Shown piece by piece: positions 28,586-37,020 of a DNA stretch of 64,000 nucleotides. The position numbers and the translations under genes were made by a program. The notes beneath the pieces are model-generated. The model was given only the letters and a program-made list of their open reading frames with translations. It searched no databases and was not told the origin of the DNA. Position 1 is the first letter of the stretch; each line of letters begins with the position of its first letter. The stretch covers positions 124,001-188,000 of the forward strand of contig JANSYR010000007.1 of assembly GCA_024742285.1 (NCBI GenBank), read 5' to 3'. This DNA is from a bacterium (GTDB taxonomy: Bacteria; Myxococcota_A; UBA9160; UBA4427).

Positions 28586-29476
28586 GTGAAGTCCGAGGAC
28601 CGACCCCTGACCGCGAAGCCGAAGCGCCCCTGTGCCTGCTCTGGTGTCCGGTGGTGCGCCGATTGCCGCGATCCCGAGACGAGGCGCCTCCATGGGCTGC
28701 GCACGCCGCTCCCGCTCCCGCCGCTCCTCGCCGGCGGCGACTACACGCCGGATGGTGAGGGCGTCCATGCGTTCGACGTGGCGATCCAGCGAGCGCCCAC
28801 CCTCCCCGACTTCGAGGGCGTGCGTCTGCTCGAGGACTTCGTCTCCGAAGACGAAGCCGAAGCGCTCCTGGCCGGGTTCGAGCGAACACCCTTCCTGCCC
28901 TCACAGAGCGGTCGGGAGAAGCTCCATTTCGGCCCACGCGTGAACTTCAATCGGGGTCGGGTCGACCCCGAGCGCCTCCACGGTCTGCCCGCCTGGGCCC
29001 CACCGCTCGAGACCCGGCTGCGCGAACGCGTGGCCGCCGCCTTCCCCGCCGACGATCCGGTCCACGACGCCCTCGCGCGCTACGTCACGACGGACGTATT
29101 CGTCCTCCGCTACGCCCCGGAACGCGCCTCGAATCTCGACTTCCACCTCGACGATCTCTTCGCCTACGGCGAGCTGATCCTCGATCTCTCGCTCGCCTCC
29201 GACACGACCCTGACGCTCTACCGGGGCCGGCCGGACGGAGAAGTCGACGACCCCGACGACGTGGTGCCGGCGTGCGTTCGTGTTCCCCTGCCCGCGCGGT
29301 CCCTGGCCCTGCTCTTCGGGCCGGCGCGTTTCGCCTGGGAGCACGCGCTCCTGGCGCCGGACCTGCCCGCCCCGCGGACGAGCATCACGTTCCGGACCGT
29401 GAGCGAGGCGCTGGCCGCGCTCCCCGAAGGCCGCGAGGTCCTCGAACGGGCGAAGCGGATCCTGCCTGCGTCCTGA
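28586..29476 (+). CDS. ALKBH4-like Fe(II)/2-oxoglutarate dioxygenase with N-terminal four-Cys motif
   Basis: AlkB-family enzymes oxidatively demethylate nucleic acids or proteins. The 296-residue frame from GTG 28586 carries CACSGVRWCADC (Cys16, 18, 24, 27), the same C-x-C-x5-C-x2-C spacing I recall for human ALKBH4 (CGCKGIRTCLIC). It continues with LLEDFVSEDEAE, SQSGREKLHFGPRVNF (107-121), the iron motif His187-x-Asp189 (LDFHLDD), VPLPARSLALLFGPAR, His253 (FAWEHAL) and Arg264/Arg270 (RTSITFR), all in ALKBH4 order. The start has no good ribosome binding site and the amidohydrolase gene is divergent. The assignment rests on remembered sequence; the substrate is unknown. Confidence 0.78.
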   Translation: MKSEDRPLTAKPKRPCACSGVRWCADCRDPETRRLHGLRTPLPLPPLLAGGDYTPDGEGVHAFDVAIQRAPTLPDFEGVRLLEDFVSEDEAEALLAGFERTPFLPSQSGREKLHFGPRVNFNRGRVDPERLHGLPAWAPPLETRLRERVAAAFPADDPVHDALARYVTTDVFVLRYAPERASNLDFHLDDLFAYGELILDLSLASDTTLTLYRGRPDGEVDDPDDVVPACVRVPLPARSLALLFGPARFAWEHALLAPDLPAPRTSITFRTVSEALAALPEGREVLERAKRILPAS

Positions 29477-29486
29477 ACCCGTCGGG

Positions 29487-29885
29487 TCAGTCGCCACTGC
29501 CGACGACCTTCGACGCCAGCTCGTCGAGCCGGTCGAAGACCTCACGCGCGACCCGCATGGATCGCAGCGCCTGAGGCACGCCCGCATAGACCGCGGTGTG
29601 CATGATCACCTCGGCGATCTCCTGCCGGGAGAGGCCGTTCGCGAGGCCGGCCTCGACGTGGACGCGGAGCGTGTGCTCGTCCCGCAGGACGGACATGATC
29701 GAGATCGTCGCGACGCTGCGCTGGGCGCGGGTGAGTCCGGGACGGTCCCATACGGCGCTTCCGTTGCGATCGATCCACTCGTTCCAGTCCGCCTCGATCT
29801 CCCGGGGCGCGGGGTTCCGGGAGAGGAAGTCCTGGGCCGCTTCCTCGATCGAACGTGCTCCTGCCTGCTCTTTCTCGTCCGCCAC
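29487..29885 (-). CDS. Carboxymuconolactone decarboxylase (CMD)-family protein
   Basis: The 132-residue protein resembles the PcaC-type CMD fold: GLTRAQRSVATISIMSVLRD, HVEAGLANGLSRQEIAEVI and HTAVYAGVPQALRSM. The AhpD CxxC redox motif is absent, so peroxidase activity is unlikely. Translation starts at GTG 29885, immediately after the stop of the CoA-transferase upstream, so it is the last gene of the P450-CoA-transferase operon. It converges on the ALKBH4-like gene with a 10-bp gap. Substrate is unknown. Confidence 0.87.
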   Translation of the reverse strand: MADEKEQAGARSIEEAAQDFLSRNPAPREIEADWNEWIDRNGSAVWDRPGLTRAQRSVATISIMSVLRDEHTLRVHVEAGLANGLSRQEIAEVIMHTAVYAGVPQALRSMRVAREVFDRLDELASKVVGSGD

Positions 29886-31136
29886 CTAGCGGGCCTCCGC
29901 CAGCGTCGCGGCGTCGACGCCGAGGGGACCGAAGATCTCCTCCGCATGCTCGTCGAGGGCCGGGGCCCGGCGACTGATCCGCCAGGGGCTCGCGGGCAGC
30001 TTGTAGGGCGCACCGGGATAGCGGACCGGCGCATCACGCTCGGGATGCTCGACCTCGACGGGGTAGCCTCGAGCGACGAAGTGATCGTTCTCGAAGGCCT
30101 CCTCCGGCGAAAGGATCGCGCCGACCGTGATGTTGATCTTCTGCGCCCCCTCGAAGAAGCCGTCCGCGGTCGAGTTCTCGGCGATCAGCTGGAGCGCGTC
30201 CCGTGCAGCGGAGAACGCCGCGGTCACCTCGTCGTCGACGCCGATGTCGGCGAATCCGATCGATTCCCGGTGGCGCGCGTTGTCGAGGAAGATCGCCTCC
30301 GGGAGCCGTGGGACGAGACCGAGCTCGTCGAGCCAGTCGTAGAGCGCTCCGAAGCCCGCCGGGGTGCGTGGCGGCATCCCCGTCGTCGCGTAGCGACCGT
30401 CCTGGCACTGGATCTGGACCGGCATCGTCATCATCGGCATCGCGTGCCGACCGGTCTGCCGGATCACCGTGGCCCCCTCGACCAGCCACATGTACGAGGC
30501 CATCTCGGTCGTGATGTTGGCCGCCGCGTGCATGCTCAGGTCGATGAACTGCCCCTCGCCGGTCACGCCGTGGTGGAAGATCGCCGTGAGCGCCGACATC
30601 ACCGCGTAGTGGCTCGCGGTCTGGTAGCCCTGGTTGCCGCCGCCGCGAATCGGCGGGAGCGAGTGGTCGTCGTAGCCGCAGCTCCAGGCGGGGCCGCCCC
30701 CGGCGATGATCGTCAGATCGGTGACCGGCTCGTCCTTGCGACTCGATTCGCGTCCGAAGGGGGTGACCGACACGTGGATCAGATCGGGCTTCACCTTCAC
30801 GAGGTCGTCGTAGTCGAGCCCGAGGACGGCGAGACGCCCCGGGGCCTCGGACTCGATCAGCACGTCGGCGCTCGCGACGAGGGCGAGGAACGCCTCTCTG
30901 GCGGCCGTCTTCTCGAGATCGAGCACGACACTGCGCTTGCTCGTGTTGTAGTGCCAGAAGTAGAGACTCTCCCCACCTTCCTGGTCGTCGGCGAAGGGCG
31001 CGTAGCCGCGACTCGCGTCGCCGCCGGGTGCTTCCACGAGGATCACGTCCGCCCCCATGTCGCCCATGAGCTTCCCGGCCCATGCGATCCGCTCGCTCGC
31101 GAGCTCGACGATTCGCGTTTCCTGGAGCGCGCTCAT
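29886..31136 (-). CDS. Family III CoA-transferase homologue lacking the catalytic Asp (Asn168)
   Basis: The 416-residue protein has the CaiB/BaiF fold (VELASERIAWAGKLMGDMG, GADVILVEAPGG, GEGQFIDLSMH). At the position of the nucleophilic Asp the sequence reads GGGNQGYQTASHYAVMSAL, giving Asn168 by the D-x3-G-x11 spacing. Its ATG overlaps the stop of the upstream CoA-transferase by four bases, so the two are translationally coupled. I infer a non-catalytic or altered partner subunit of a heteromeric enzyme, as reported for BbsEF-type transferases. A racemase-like or other activity cannot be excluded. Confidence 0.83.
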   Translation of the reverse strand: MSALQETRIVELASERIAWAGKLMGDMGADVILVEAPGGDASRGYAPFADDQEGGESLYFWHYNTSKRSVVLDLEKTAAREAFLALVASADVLIESEAPGRLAVLGLDYDDLVKVKPDLIHVSVTPFGRESSRKDEPVTDLTIIAGGGPAWSCGYDDHSLPPIRGGGNQGYQTASHYAVMSALTAIFHHGVTGEGQFIDLSMHAAANITTEMASYMWLVEGATVIRQTGRHAMPMMTMPVQIQCQDGRYATTGMPPRTPAGFGALYDWLDELGLVPRLPEAIFLDNARHRESIGFADIGVDDEVTAAFSAARDALQLIAENSTADGFFEGAQKINITVGAILSPEEAFENDHFVARGYPVEVEHPERDAPVRYPGAPYKLPASPWRISRRAPALDEHAEEIFGPLGVDAATLAEAR

Positions 31137-32416
31137 ACGATCCCCTCCTCGTGCAGACGAGCGATCTCGTCTGCGTCGTATCCCAGCAGCGACGAGAGGA
31201 CTTCGTCGGTGTGCTGCCCCACGCAGGGTCCGCCCTGCTCGATCTTCCAATCCGTCTTCGAGAAGTGCGCCGGAAGGCCGTCCACGCGGACGCGGCCCAT
31301 CTTCGCGTGCTCCACCTCGGGCCAGAGGCCGAACTCCGTGGTGCCCGGATCGTGTTCGATCCGCTCTTCCGGCTTCTGGACCGCCGCGGTCGGAACACCC
31401 TCGCCGATCGCGCTCCGCTGGATGTCGAACTTGTCACGCGTCTGCGTCCAGGTCGTGAGCTTCGCATCGAGCTCGTCCTGCGACGCGATCCGGCCGGCGA
31501 GCGTTCGCCACTTCTCTTCCTTGGCCCAGGGCTCCCCGATGAGGTCGGACAGAGCCGCCCAATCGTCGTCGCTCCGACAGGCGATCGAGACCCAGTCGTC
31601 GTCTCCTGCACAGGCGTAGATCCCGTGCGGCGCCATCGGCGGCGACGAAGAGCGGTTGCCGTTGGGACTGCCCTCCCGTCGACTCGGGCGACCGTTGACC
31701 GTCCAGTCGAGGATCGCCGGTCCGTTGAGCGAGAGACCTGCATCGGTACAGGAGAGATCGACCCACTGTCCCTCGCCGGTTCGCTGCTTGTGGATCAGCG
31801 CGAAGAGGATCGCGAGGGCCATGTACATCCCGCCCGTATGGTCCATGTAGGAGTAGCCCCAGCCGGCGGGCTCGCGATCGGGCAGGCCTGAAGTGAAGGT
31901 GAGACCGCTCATCGCCTGCACGATCGGCCCCCAGGTCTTGTACGGCGCGTAGGGACCTTCGTGACCGAAGCCGCAGTTCGAGACGTAGATCATGTCCTCG
32001 CGGATCTCGCGAAGCCGGTCCCAGCCGAAGCCCCACTTGTCGAGGACCCCGGCCGCGTAGTTCTCGGACACGACGTCGGACTTCGCGATGATCTCGGTCA
32101 GGATCTCCTTGCCGCGATCGGTCCGGAGATTCAGGGTGATGCCGCGCTTCTCGACGTTGTGATTGTTGAAGCCGCCGCCGAAATCCGGGCCGCGTCGATC
32201 GTCGACGAAGGGCGCCATGTTCCGGAGGACGTCCCACATCCCCTGATTGACCGGATCCTCGACCCGGATCACCTCGGCACCGAATGCGGCGAGCCACTTC
32301 GTCGCCCCTGCCCCGGCGAGCTGCCCCGTGAAGTCGCAGATCCGGACCGTTCCCAGGGCGGTTCCGTTCGGAGCGGCGTGTCCGTTCCAGCTGGGCGGCG
32401 CATCGTTCTGGCTCAT
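31133..32416 (-). CDS. Family III CoA-transferase with catalytic Asp192
   Basis: The 427-residue enzyme has the family fold: TVRICDFTGQLAGAGATKWLAAFGAEVIRVE, the SENYAAGVLDKWG segment and GEGQWVDLSCTDAG. The nucleophile is Asp192 in YMDHTGGMYMALAILFAL. The start at 32416 has GAGGAGG upstream. It follows the P450 gene by 54 bp and overlaps the Asp-less homologue downstream, consistent with a two-subunit transferase that activates a P450-oxidised carboxylic acid as a CoA thioester. This role is inferred from order only. Confidence 0.88.
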   Translation of the reverse strand: MSQNDAPPSWNGHAAPNGTALGTVRICDFTGQLAGAGATKWLAAFGAEVIRVEDPVNQGMWDVLRNMAPFVDDRRGPDFGGGFNNHNVEKRGITLNLRTDRGKEILTEIIAKSDVVSENYAAGVLDKWGFGWDRLREIREDMIYVSNCGFGHEGPYAPYKTWGPIVQAMSGLTFTSGLPDREPAGWGYSYMDHTGGMYMALAILFALIHKQRTGEGQWVDLSCTDAGLSLNGPAILDWTVNGRPSRREGSPNGNRSSSPPMAPHGIYACAGDDDWVSIACRSDDDWAALSDLIGEPWAKEEKWRTLAGRIASQDELDAKLTTWTQTRDKFDIQRSAIGEGVPTAAVQKPEERIEHDPGTTEFGLWPEVEHAKMGRVRVDGLPAHFSKTDWKIEQGGPCVGQHTDEVLSSLLGYDADEIARLHEEGIV

Positions 32417-32470
32417 GGGAGCCTCCTCATTGCTCTCGCGGCTCCGGCCATGGGCGACGGGCCGGGCACA

Positions 32471-33643
32471 TCAGTTGAATACCAGGGGCAGCCGATCGAA
32501 GCCTCTGAAGAACTCCGACCGGATGCGAACGGCCCGCGATTCGTCGACTTCGTAGTCGGGCGCGCGCGTCAGCAGCTCCTCGAGCAGGATCCGCCCCTCC
32601 ATCTGGGCAACATGCGCGCCGAGGCACCGATGGCGGCCGTGATTGAAGGTCAGGATGCGGGGCGCCTGCCGATGGATATCGAATCGGTCGGGCTCGTCGA
32701 ACTCGCGTTCGTCACGGTTCGCAGAGACCCATAGATGCATGATCTTCTGTCCCGCCGCAATCCGCGTTCCTCCGCCGATCTCCGTATCCTGCTCTGCGCA
32801 GGCCCCGAGCATGAGTGTCGGCATCTCGAATCGGAGCATCTCCCAGAACGCATTCGGCGCAAGGGACAGGTCCGCGGCGAGCTCCTTTCGCTGGTCGGGG
32901 TGCTTCGCCAGCTGATGGACGCCACCCGCGAAGACCTTCGGCAGGGTCTCGGTCCCGCCGATCACCATCAGGTACAGGTTCGAGAGAAGCTGTGCGAAGG
33001 GAAGCTTCTCTCCCTCGAACTCGTAGTCGATCAGCGCGTCGAGGAGCGTTCTGTCTCCCGGCGAAGCCTGCCTCGCCTCGATCTGTCCCTCGAGATAGGT
33101 GTGGAGCTCGGCCTGCGCGGCGAGCGCTCTCTGGTTCGGCCCCTTGATCTCCGGCGAACGATCGAAGGCCAGACCGACCAGCTCAGCGGCCCGGTCGGCG
33201 TCGGCTTCGGGGAGCCCGATGATCGCGAACGCGACCCGGACGCTGATGCGTCGTCCCAGCTCGCCGTTCGCGTCGATGGATCCTCGCTCGATCCCTTCCT
33301 CCACGAACCGAGCGGCGTGCTCCCGGACCCTCGACTCGAGCGCCCGCGCCCGACTCGGGGAGAAGAAGGGCCAGAGAACCCGGCGAAGCGCCGTGTGATG
33401 CGGCGGTGTCATCGACGACAGAGCCAGGTTCGGAGGCTTCCCGGCCAGGAGGTCCTGCGTGTTCGTTCCCTTGCGATGGGAAAAATGGCCGCTGCCGACC
33501 GCGTCCCAGATGTCGTCGAAGCGCGAGAGGAAGTAGCAGTCGAGCGCTTCGTGGTAGTAGGCGCGCGCCTCGTCTCGGAGCTGCTTGTAGATCGGGAAGG
33601 GATCGTCGAAATAGGACTCCGCGAACGGGTCGAACCGGACCAT
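32471..33643 (-). CDS. Cytochrome P450
   Basis: The 390-residue soluble bacterial P450 is predicted to hydroxylate a hydrophobic substrate. ATG (complement of 33641-33643) has GAGGAGG seven bases upstream; the longer frame is discounted. The I-helix oxygen-binding motif reads IGGTET (228-233), the K-helix E-x-x-R is Glu268-Arg271, and the heme motif FNHGRHRCLG has Cys340. It leads a four-gene minus-strand run: P450, CoA-transferase (Asp), CoA-transferase (Asn), CMD protein. Redox partners are not nearby. It is divergent from an FAD-dependent oxidoreductase gene 82 bp away. Confidence 0.95.
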   Translation of the reverse strand: MVRFDPFAESYFDDPFPIYKQLRDEARAYYHEALDCYFLSRFDDIWDAVGSGHFSHRKGTNTQDLLAGKPPNLALSSMTPPHHTALRRVLWPFFSPSRARALESRVREHAARFVEEGIERGSIDANGELGRRISVRVAFAIIGLPEADADRAAELVGLAFDRSPEIKGPNQRALAAQAELHTYLEGQIEARQASPGDRTLLDALIDYEFEGEKLPFAQLLSNLYLMVIGGTETLPKVFAGGVHQLAKHPDQRKELAADLSLAPNAFWEMLRFEMPTLMLGACAEQDTEIGGGTRIAAGQKIMHLWVSANRDEREFDEPDRFDIHRQAPRILTFNHGRHRCLGAHVAQMEGRILLEELLTRAPDYEVDESRAVRIRSEFFRGFDRLPLVFN

Positions 33644-33725
33644 CGCACCTCCTCGCGCTCCTCGCGAAACGCCGGCCCGCGTCCGTTGCGGGCGCCGGCG
33701 CGTGCAGGGCATCATACTCTCAGTC

Positions 33726-35177
33726 ATGAGCGTGCGATTCGCCACCGACCGCATCTGCGCAGCGAGCGAGATCCACGACGGATCCGAGACCACCGACGTC
33801 GTCGTCGTCGGGGCCGGCTCGGCAGGGGCCTGCGCAGCCCTCGAAGCCCGCCGCAGCGGGGCAGAGGTCCTCGTCCTCGAGAAGCAGTCGGCCGGAGGCG
33901 GCACCTCGGCGCGAGCGGCCGGCCAGCTCTATCTCGGAGGCGGAACGGCGCTCCAGCGAGCGTGTGGCTTCGAGGATTCGCCGGAGGAGATGCGCAAGTA
34001 CATGCTCCTCGCCTGTGGCCCCGGCGCGCCGGAGGACAAGATCGACCTCTTCGTGCGCGAATCCGTCGGACACTACGACTGGCTCGTCTCGCAGGGTGTG
34101 CCCTTCCGCGCGTCCTTCGTCCCGACGACCGAGGCGACGAACCCACCCGGACCCGACGGACTCACCTACACGGGCAACGAGCCCGCGCATCCCTGGAGCG
34201 CCGAGGCACGCCCGGCGCCGCGCGGTCACAACGTCGAATGCGACGGCGATTCGGGCCACGTCCTGATGAAGGTCCTGCTCGACGCCGTCGAACACGAAGG
34301 CATCGAGGTCAGAACGGGCGTCGAGACGACGCGCCTCGTGATCGACGACGCGGGACGCGTCGCAGGCGTCGGCGTCCGCGAAGACGGTACGGAACGATTC
34401 ATCCGGGCGCGTCGCGGCACGATCCTCTGCACCGGAGGCTTCGGATTCAATCGCGCGATGTTGGCCCGCTACGCCCCGACCTTCCTCGACTGCGCGCCCG
34501 TGGGAACCGAGGCCGAAGACGGTCTGGGCATCCGCCTCGGCATGGCCGCCGGAGGCGACGCGATCCGCATGTCGGCGGGCTCGGTCATGATCCCGTTCTC
34601 GAAACCGCGCTCGCTCGTTCGCGGAATCATCGTGAACGGACGGGGCGAGCGATACGTCAACGAGGACGTCTACCAGGCGACCCATGGCGCGCTCGCCCTC
34701 GACCGGCAGGACGGGATCGGATTCCTGATCGTCGACGCGGACACCTATTCGCAACCGCAGCTCCCCTACCCGGTCTGCGCCGAGGCCGAATCCATCGAAG
34801 CGCTCGAGGCCCTGCTCTCGCTGCCCCCCGGAAAGCTCGTCGAGACGATGGCTCGCTGGAACGCGGGTGCCGTCCGCGGGGAGGACCCGCTCTTCTCGAA
34901 GGCGAAGGAATGGATCACGCCCCTCGAGAAGCCGCCCTTTCGGGCGATCGATCTCCGCCGGGCGACGTTTCCCTACCCCTTCTTCACGCTGGGCGGGCTG
35001 CGAACCGACATCGACGGACGCGTCCTGACACCGGACGATGAGATCGTCGCGGGCCTCTTCGCCGCTGGGCGCGTCGCGTCGGGAATGCCGGCAGGGGGCT
35101 ACAACAGCGGCATGTCGCTGAGCGACTGTACCTTCTTCGGGAGACGCGCCGGACGCGCCGCCGCCGCGTCCCATTGA
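33726..35177 (+). CDS. FAD-dependent oxidoreductase (fumarate reductase / 3-ketosteroid dehydrogenase type)
   Basis: The 483-residue flavoprotein binds FAD through DVVVVGAGSAGACAALEA (about residues 24-41), followed by Glu in VLVLEKQ and a GGGTSARAAGQL segment typical of the FRD/SdhA/KstD group. ILCTGGFGFN and the C-terminal GLFAAGRVASGMPAGGYNSG complete the FAD domain. ATG 33726 lies 24 bp inside a longer GTG frame and lacks a ribosome binding site; a CATACT at 33713-33718 would place transcription near the ATG. It may desaturate or reduce a cyclic or enoyl substrate made by the neighbouring genes. Confidence 0.88.
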   Translation: MSVRFATDRICAASEIHDGSETTDVVVVGAGSAGACAALEARRSGAEVLVLEKQSAGGGTSARAAGQLYLGGGTALQRACGFEDSPEEMRKYMLLACGPGAPEDKIDLFVRESVGHYDWLVSQGVPFRASFVPTTEATNPPGPDGLTYTGNEPAHPWSAEARPAPRGHNVECDGDSGHVLMKVLLDAVEHEGIEVRTGVETTRLVIDDAGRVAGVGVREDGTERFIRARRGTILCTGGFGFNRAMLARYAPTFLDCAPVGTEAEDGLGIRLGMAAGGDAIRMSAGSVMIPFSKPRSLVRGIIVNGRGERYVNEDVYQATHGALALDRQDGIGFLIVDADTYSQPQLPYPVCAEAESIEALEALLSLPPGKLVETMARWNAGAVRGEDPLFSKAKEWITPLEKPPFRAIDLRRATFPYPFFTLGGLRTDIDGRVLTPDDEIVAGLFAAGRVASGMPAGGYNSGMSLSDCTFFGRRAGRAAAASH

Positions 35178-35230
35178 GTGCGGGTTGGCCCTTTCCCGAA
35201 ACGGCGGAGGCGCGCGGAGCGGAGGATCCC

Positions 35231-36091
35231 ATGGATTTCGACATCGGACGCGGAGCGAGTGTCGGCGTGGCGGTGCGCGACCTCGACCCCGTGATCGCAC
35301 TCTATTCAGAAGGGCTCGGGCTCGGCCCCTTCACGGTCGAAGACGTCGAGCTTGCGGCGGACGGCGGCGATCAGGCTGGGCCCCTGCGGCTCCGGGTCGC
35401 CACTGCCCCCGTCGGCCCCTGCGAGATGGAACTGATCGAAGTCCTGTCCGGCCGGCCGCCCCACGCGGAGTTCCTCGACGAACAGGGCGAGGGGATGAAT
35501 CACTTCAATCTCGACAAGCGGACGCATGAGGGATACCTCGCGACGCTGTCCGATCTCTACTGGCGCGGAATCGAGCCTTTCTGGGGCCTCCCGTTCACTT
35601 CATTCTGTTATGTCGAGAGCGAAGACGTCGGTGGAGTGACCTTCGAAGTGATGGTCGGCAGCGGACACGCCGGAAAGCGGGGACACAACCATCTCGGCCT
35701 CGTGGTCTCGGACACGCAGAAGACGATCGACTTCTACACGCGGGTCCTCGGCATGCCTCCCTTCCGGACCGGCGAGTTCCCGATGCCGCGGGCCTTCTAT
35801 CGCGATGCGCGTATCGAGACGAGCTTTCGAGCGAGCTTCTGTGATCTCGGAGAGACGCAGCTGAAGCTCTACGAGGTCGTGGAGGGAGAGTCTCCGTTCT
35901 CCGACCACCTGCGGAGCCAGGGCGAGGGGATGCACCATCTCTGCCTCAACGTGAGCGACCTGGAAGGCAGCCTCGCCGACCTCGAGACCGCGGGCATCGG
36001 CACGACCTGGCGCGTGCCGGCGCTCGGCCTCGCCCACCTCGATACGCGTGACATCGGCGGGATGACGTTCGCCCTCGCCCAGGCGGGCTGA
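35231..36091 (+). CDS. VOC-superfamily protein with two glyoxalase-like domains
   Basis: The 286-residue protein starts at ATG 35231 after GGAGGA. It contains two vicinal-oxygen-chelate domains: residues 8-150 (VGVAVRDLDPVIALYSE, GMNHFNL) and 158-280 (HNHLGLVVSDTQKTIDFY, GMHHLCLNVSDLEGSL). His in NHLGLVV, Glu in LKLYEVVE and His in MHHLCL could coordinate a metal. This layout fits ring-cleavage dioxygenases, epimerases or binding proteins; the reaction is not identified. The SDR gene starts 4 bp later, so they are probably co-translated. Confidence 0.82.
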   Translation: MDFDIGRGASVGVAVRDLDPVIALYSEGLGLGPFTVEDVELAADGGDQAGPLRLRVATAPVGPCEMELIEVLSGRPPHAEFLDEQGEGMNHFNLDKRTHEGYLATLSDLYWRGIEPFWGLPFTSFCYVESEDVGGVTFEVMVGSGHAGKRGHNHLGLVVSDTQKTIDFYTRVLGMPPFRTGEFPMPRAFYRDARIETSFRASFCDLGETQLKLYEVVEGESPFSDHLRSQGEGMHHLCLNVSDLEGSLADLETAGIGTTWRVPALGLAHLDTRDIGGMTFALAQAG

Positions 36092-36095
36092 GAGG

Positions 36096-36914
36096 ATGCC
36101 GGGCCCCCTCCTCGAAGGCCGGGTCGCGATCGTGACCGGCGGCGCGTCCGGGATCGGCCGAGCGAGCGCGATGCGCTGTGCCGCCGAAGGTGCAAGGGTC
36201 GCGATCGGCGACATCGACGTCCCGGGCGCGACGAGGGTCGCGAACGAGATCGCGGAGGCGGGCGGCGAGGCCTTCGCCCACGAGACCGACGTCGCAGACG
36301 AGGGCGCGTTCCGATCGTTGATCGAAGCGACCTGTGCGCGCTTCGGCCGACTCGACGTGCTCCACAACAACGCCGCGGCGCTCGGCAACGCGAGCGCGGG
36401 CGAGGACGACGGAATCGAATCCCTCGAGGTCGACGTTTGGGACCGCACGATGGCGATCAACGCGCGGAGCGTGATGCTCGGATGCAAGCACGCGATCCCG
36501 AAGATGCTCGAGACGGAGGGCGGCTCGATCGTGAACACCTCGTCGGGCGCCGCGATTCTGGGCGGCCTGAACGGCACGGCGTACGCGGTCTCGAAGGCGG
36601 CGGTCAATGCGCTGACCCAGTACGTCGCGACCCAGTACGGCAAGCAGGGCATCCGCTGCAACGCGATCCTGCCGGGCCTGATCATGACCCCCGCGGTCGA
36701 CGTCGGGCTCTCGGCTCCGGTGATCGACATGATCCTGGATCACCACATGACGCCCGAGGCCGGACGCCCGGAAGACATCGCCGCGATGGTCGCCTTCCTC
36801 GCCTCCGACGAGGCCCGCTACGTGACCGGCCAGCTGATCCGCGTGGATGGCGGGATCACGAGCCACGCTCCGACCTACGCCGATCTGCGTCGGATGATGG
36901 GCGCTCCGCGCTAG
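36096..36914 (+). CDS. Short-chain dehydrogenase/reductase (SDR)
   Basis: The 272-residue classical SDR is an NAD(P)-dependent alcohol/ketone oxidoreductase. It has the cofactor motif TGGASGIG (14-21), Asp39 at the end of strand 2 (IGDID), which favours NAD(H), the structural motif NNAA (91-94), catalytic Ser149/150, and Tyr163-x3-Lys167 (TAYAVSKAAV). It follows the VOC gene closely. Substrate is unknown. Confidence 0.93.
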   Translation: MPGPLLEGRVAIVTGGASGIGRASAMRCAAEGARVAIGDIDVPGATRVANEIAEAGGEAFAHETDVADEGAFRSLIEATCARFGRLDVLHNNAAALGNASAGEDDGIESLEVDVWDRTMAINARSVMLGCKHAIPKMLETEGGSIVNTSSGAAILGGLNGTAYAVSKAAVNALTQYVATQYGKQGIRCNAILPGLIMTPAVDVGLSAPVIDMILDHHMTPEAGRPEDIAAMVAFLASDEARYVTGQLIRVDGGITSHAPTYADLRRMMGAPR

Positions 36915-37020
36915 GCGAGGGGCGCGAGCGTCTCCCTGGTCGATCTGGGGCGGATTTCCTTGCCGGGCGGTCCCGTCCTCGGGCAGAATGATGAACCCGC
37001 CTTTCCGGAGATCCCCATTC

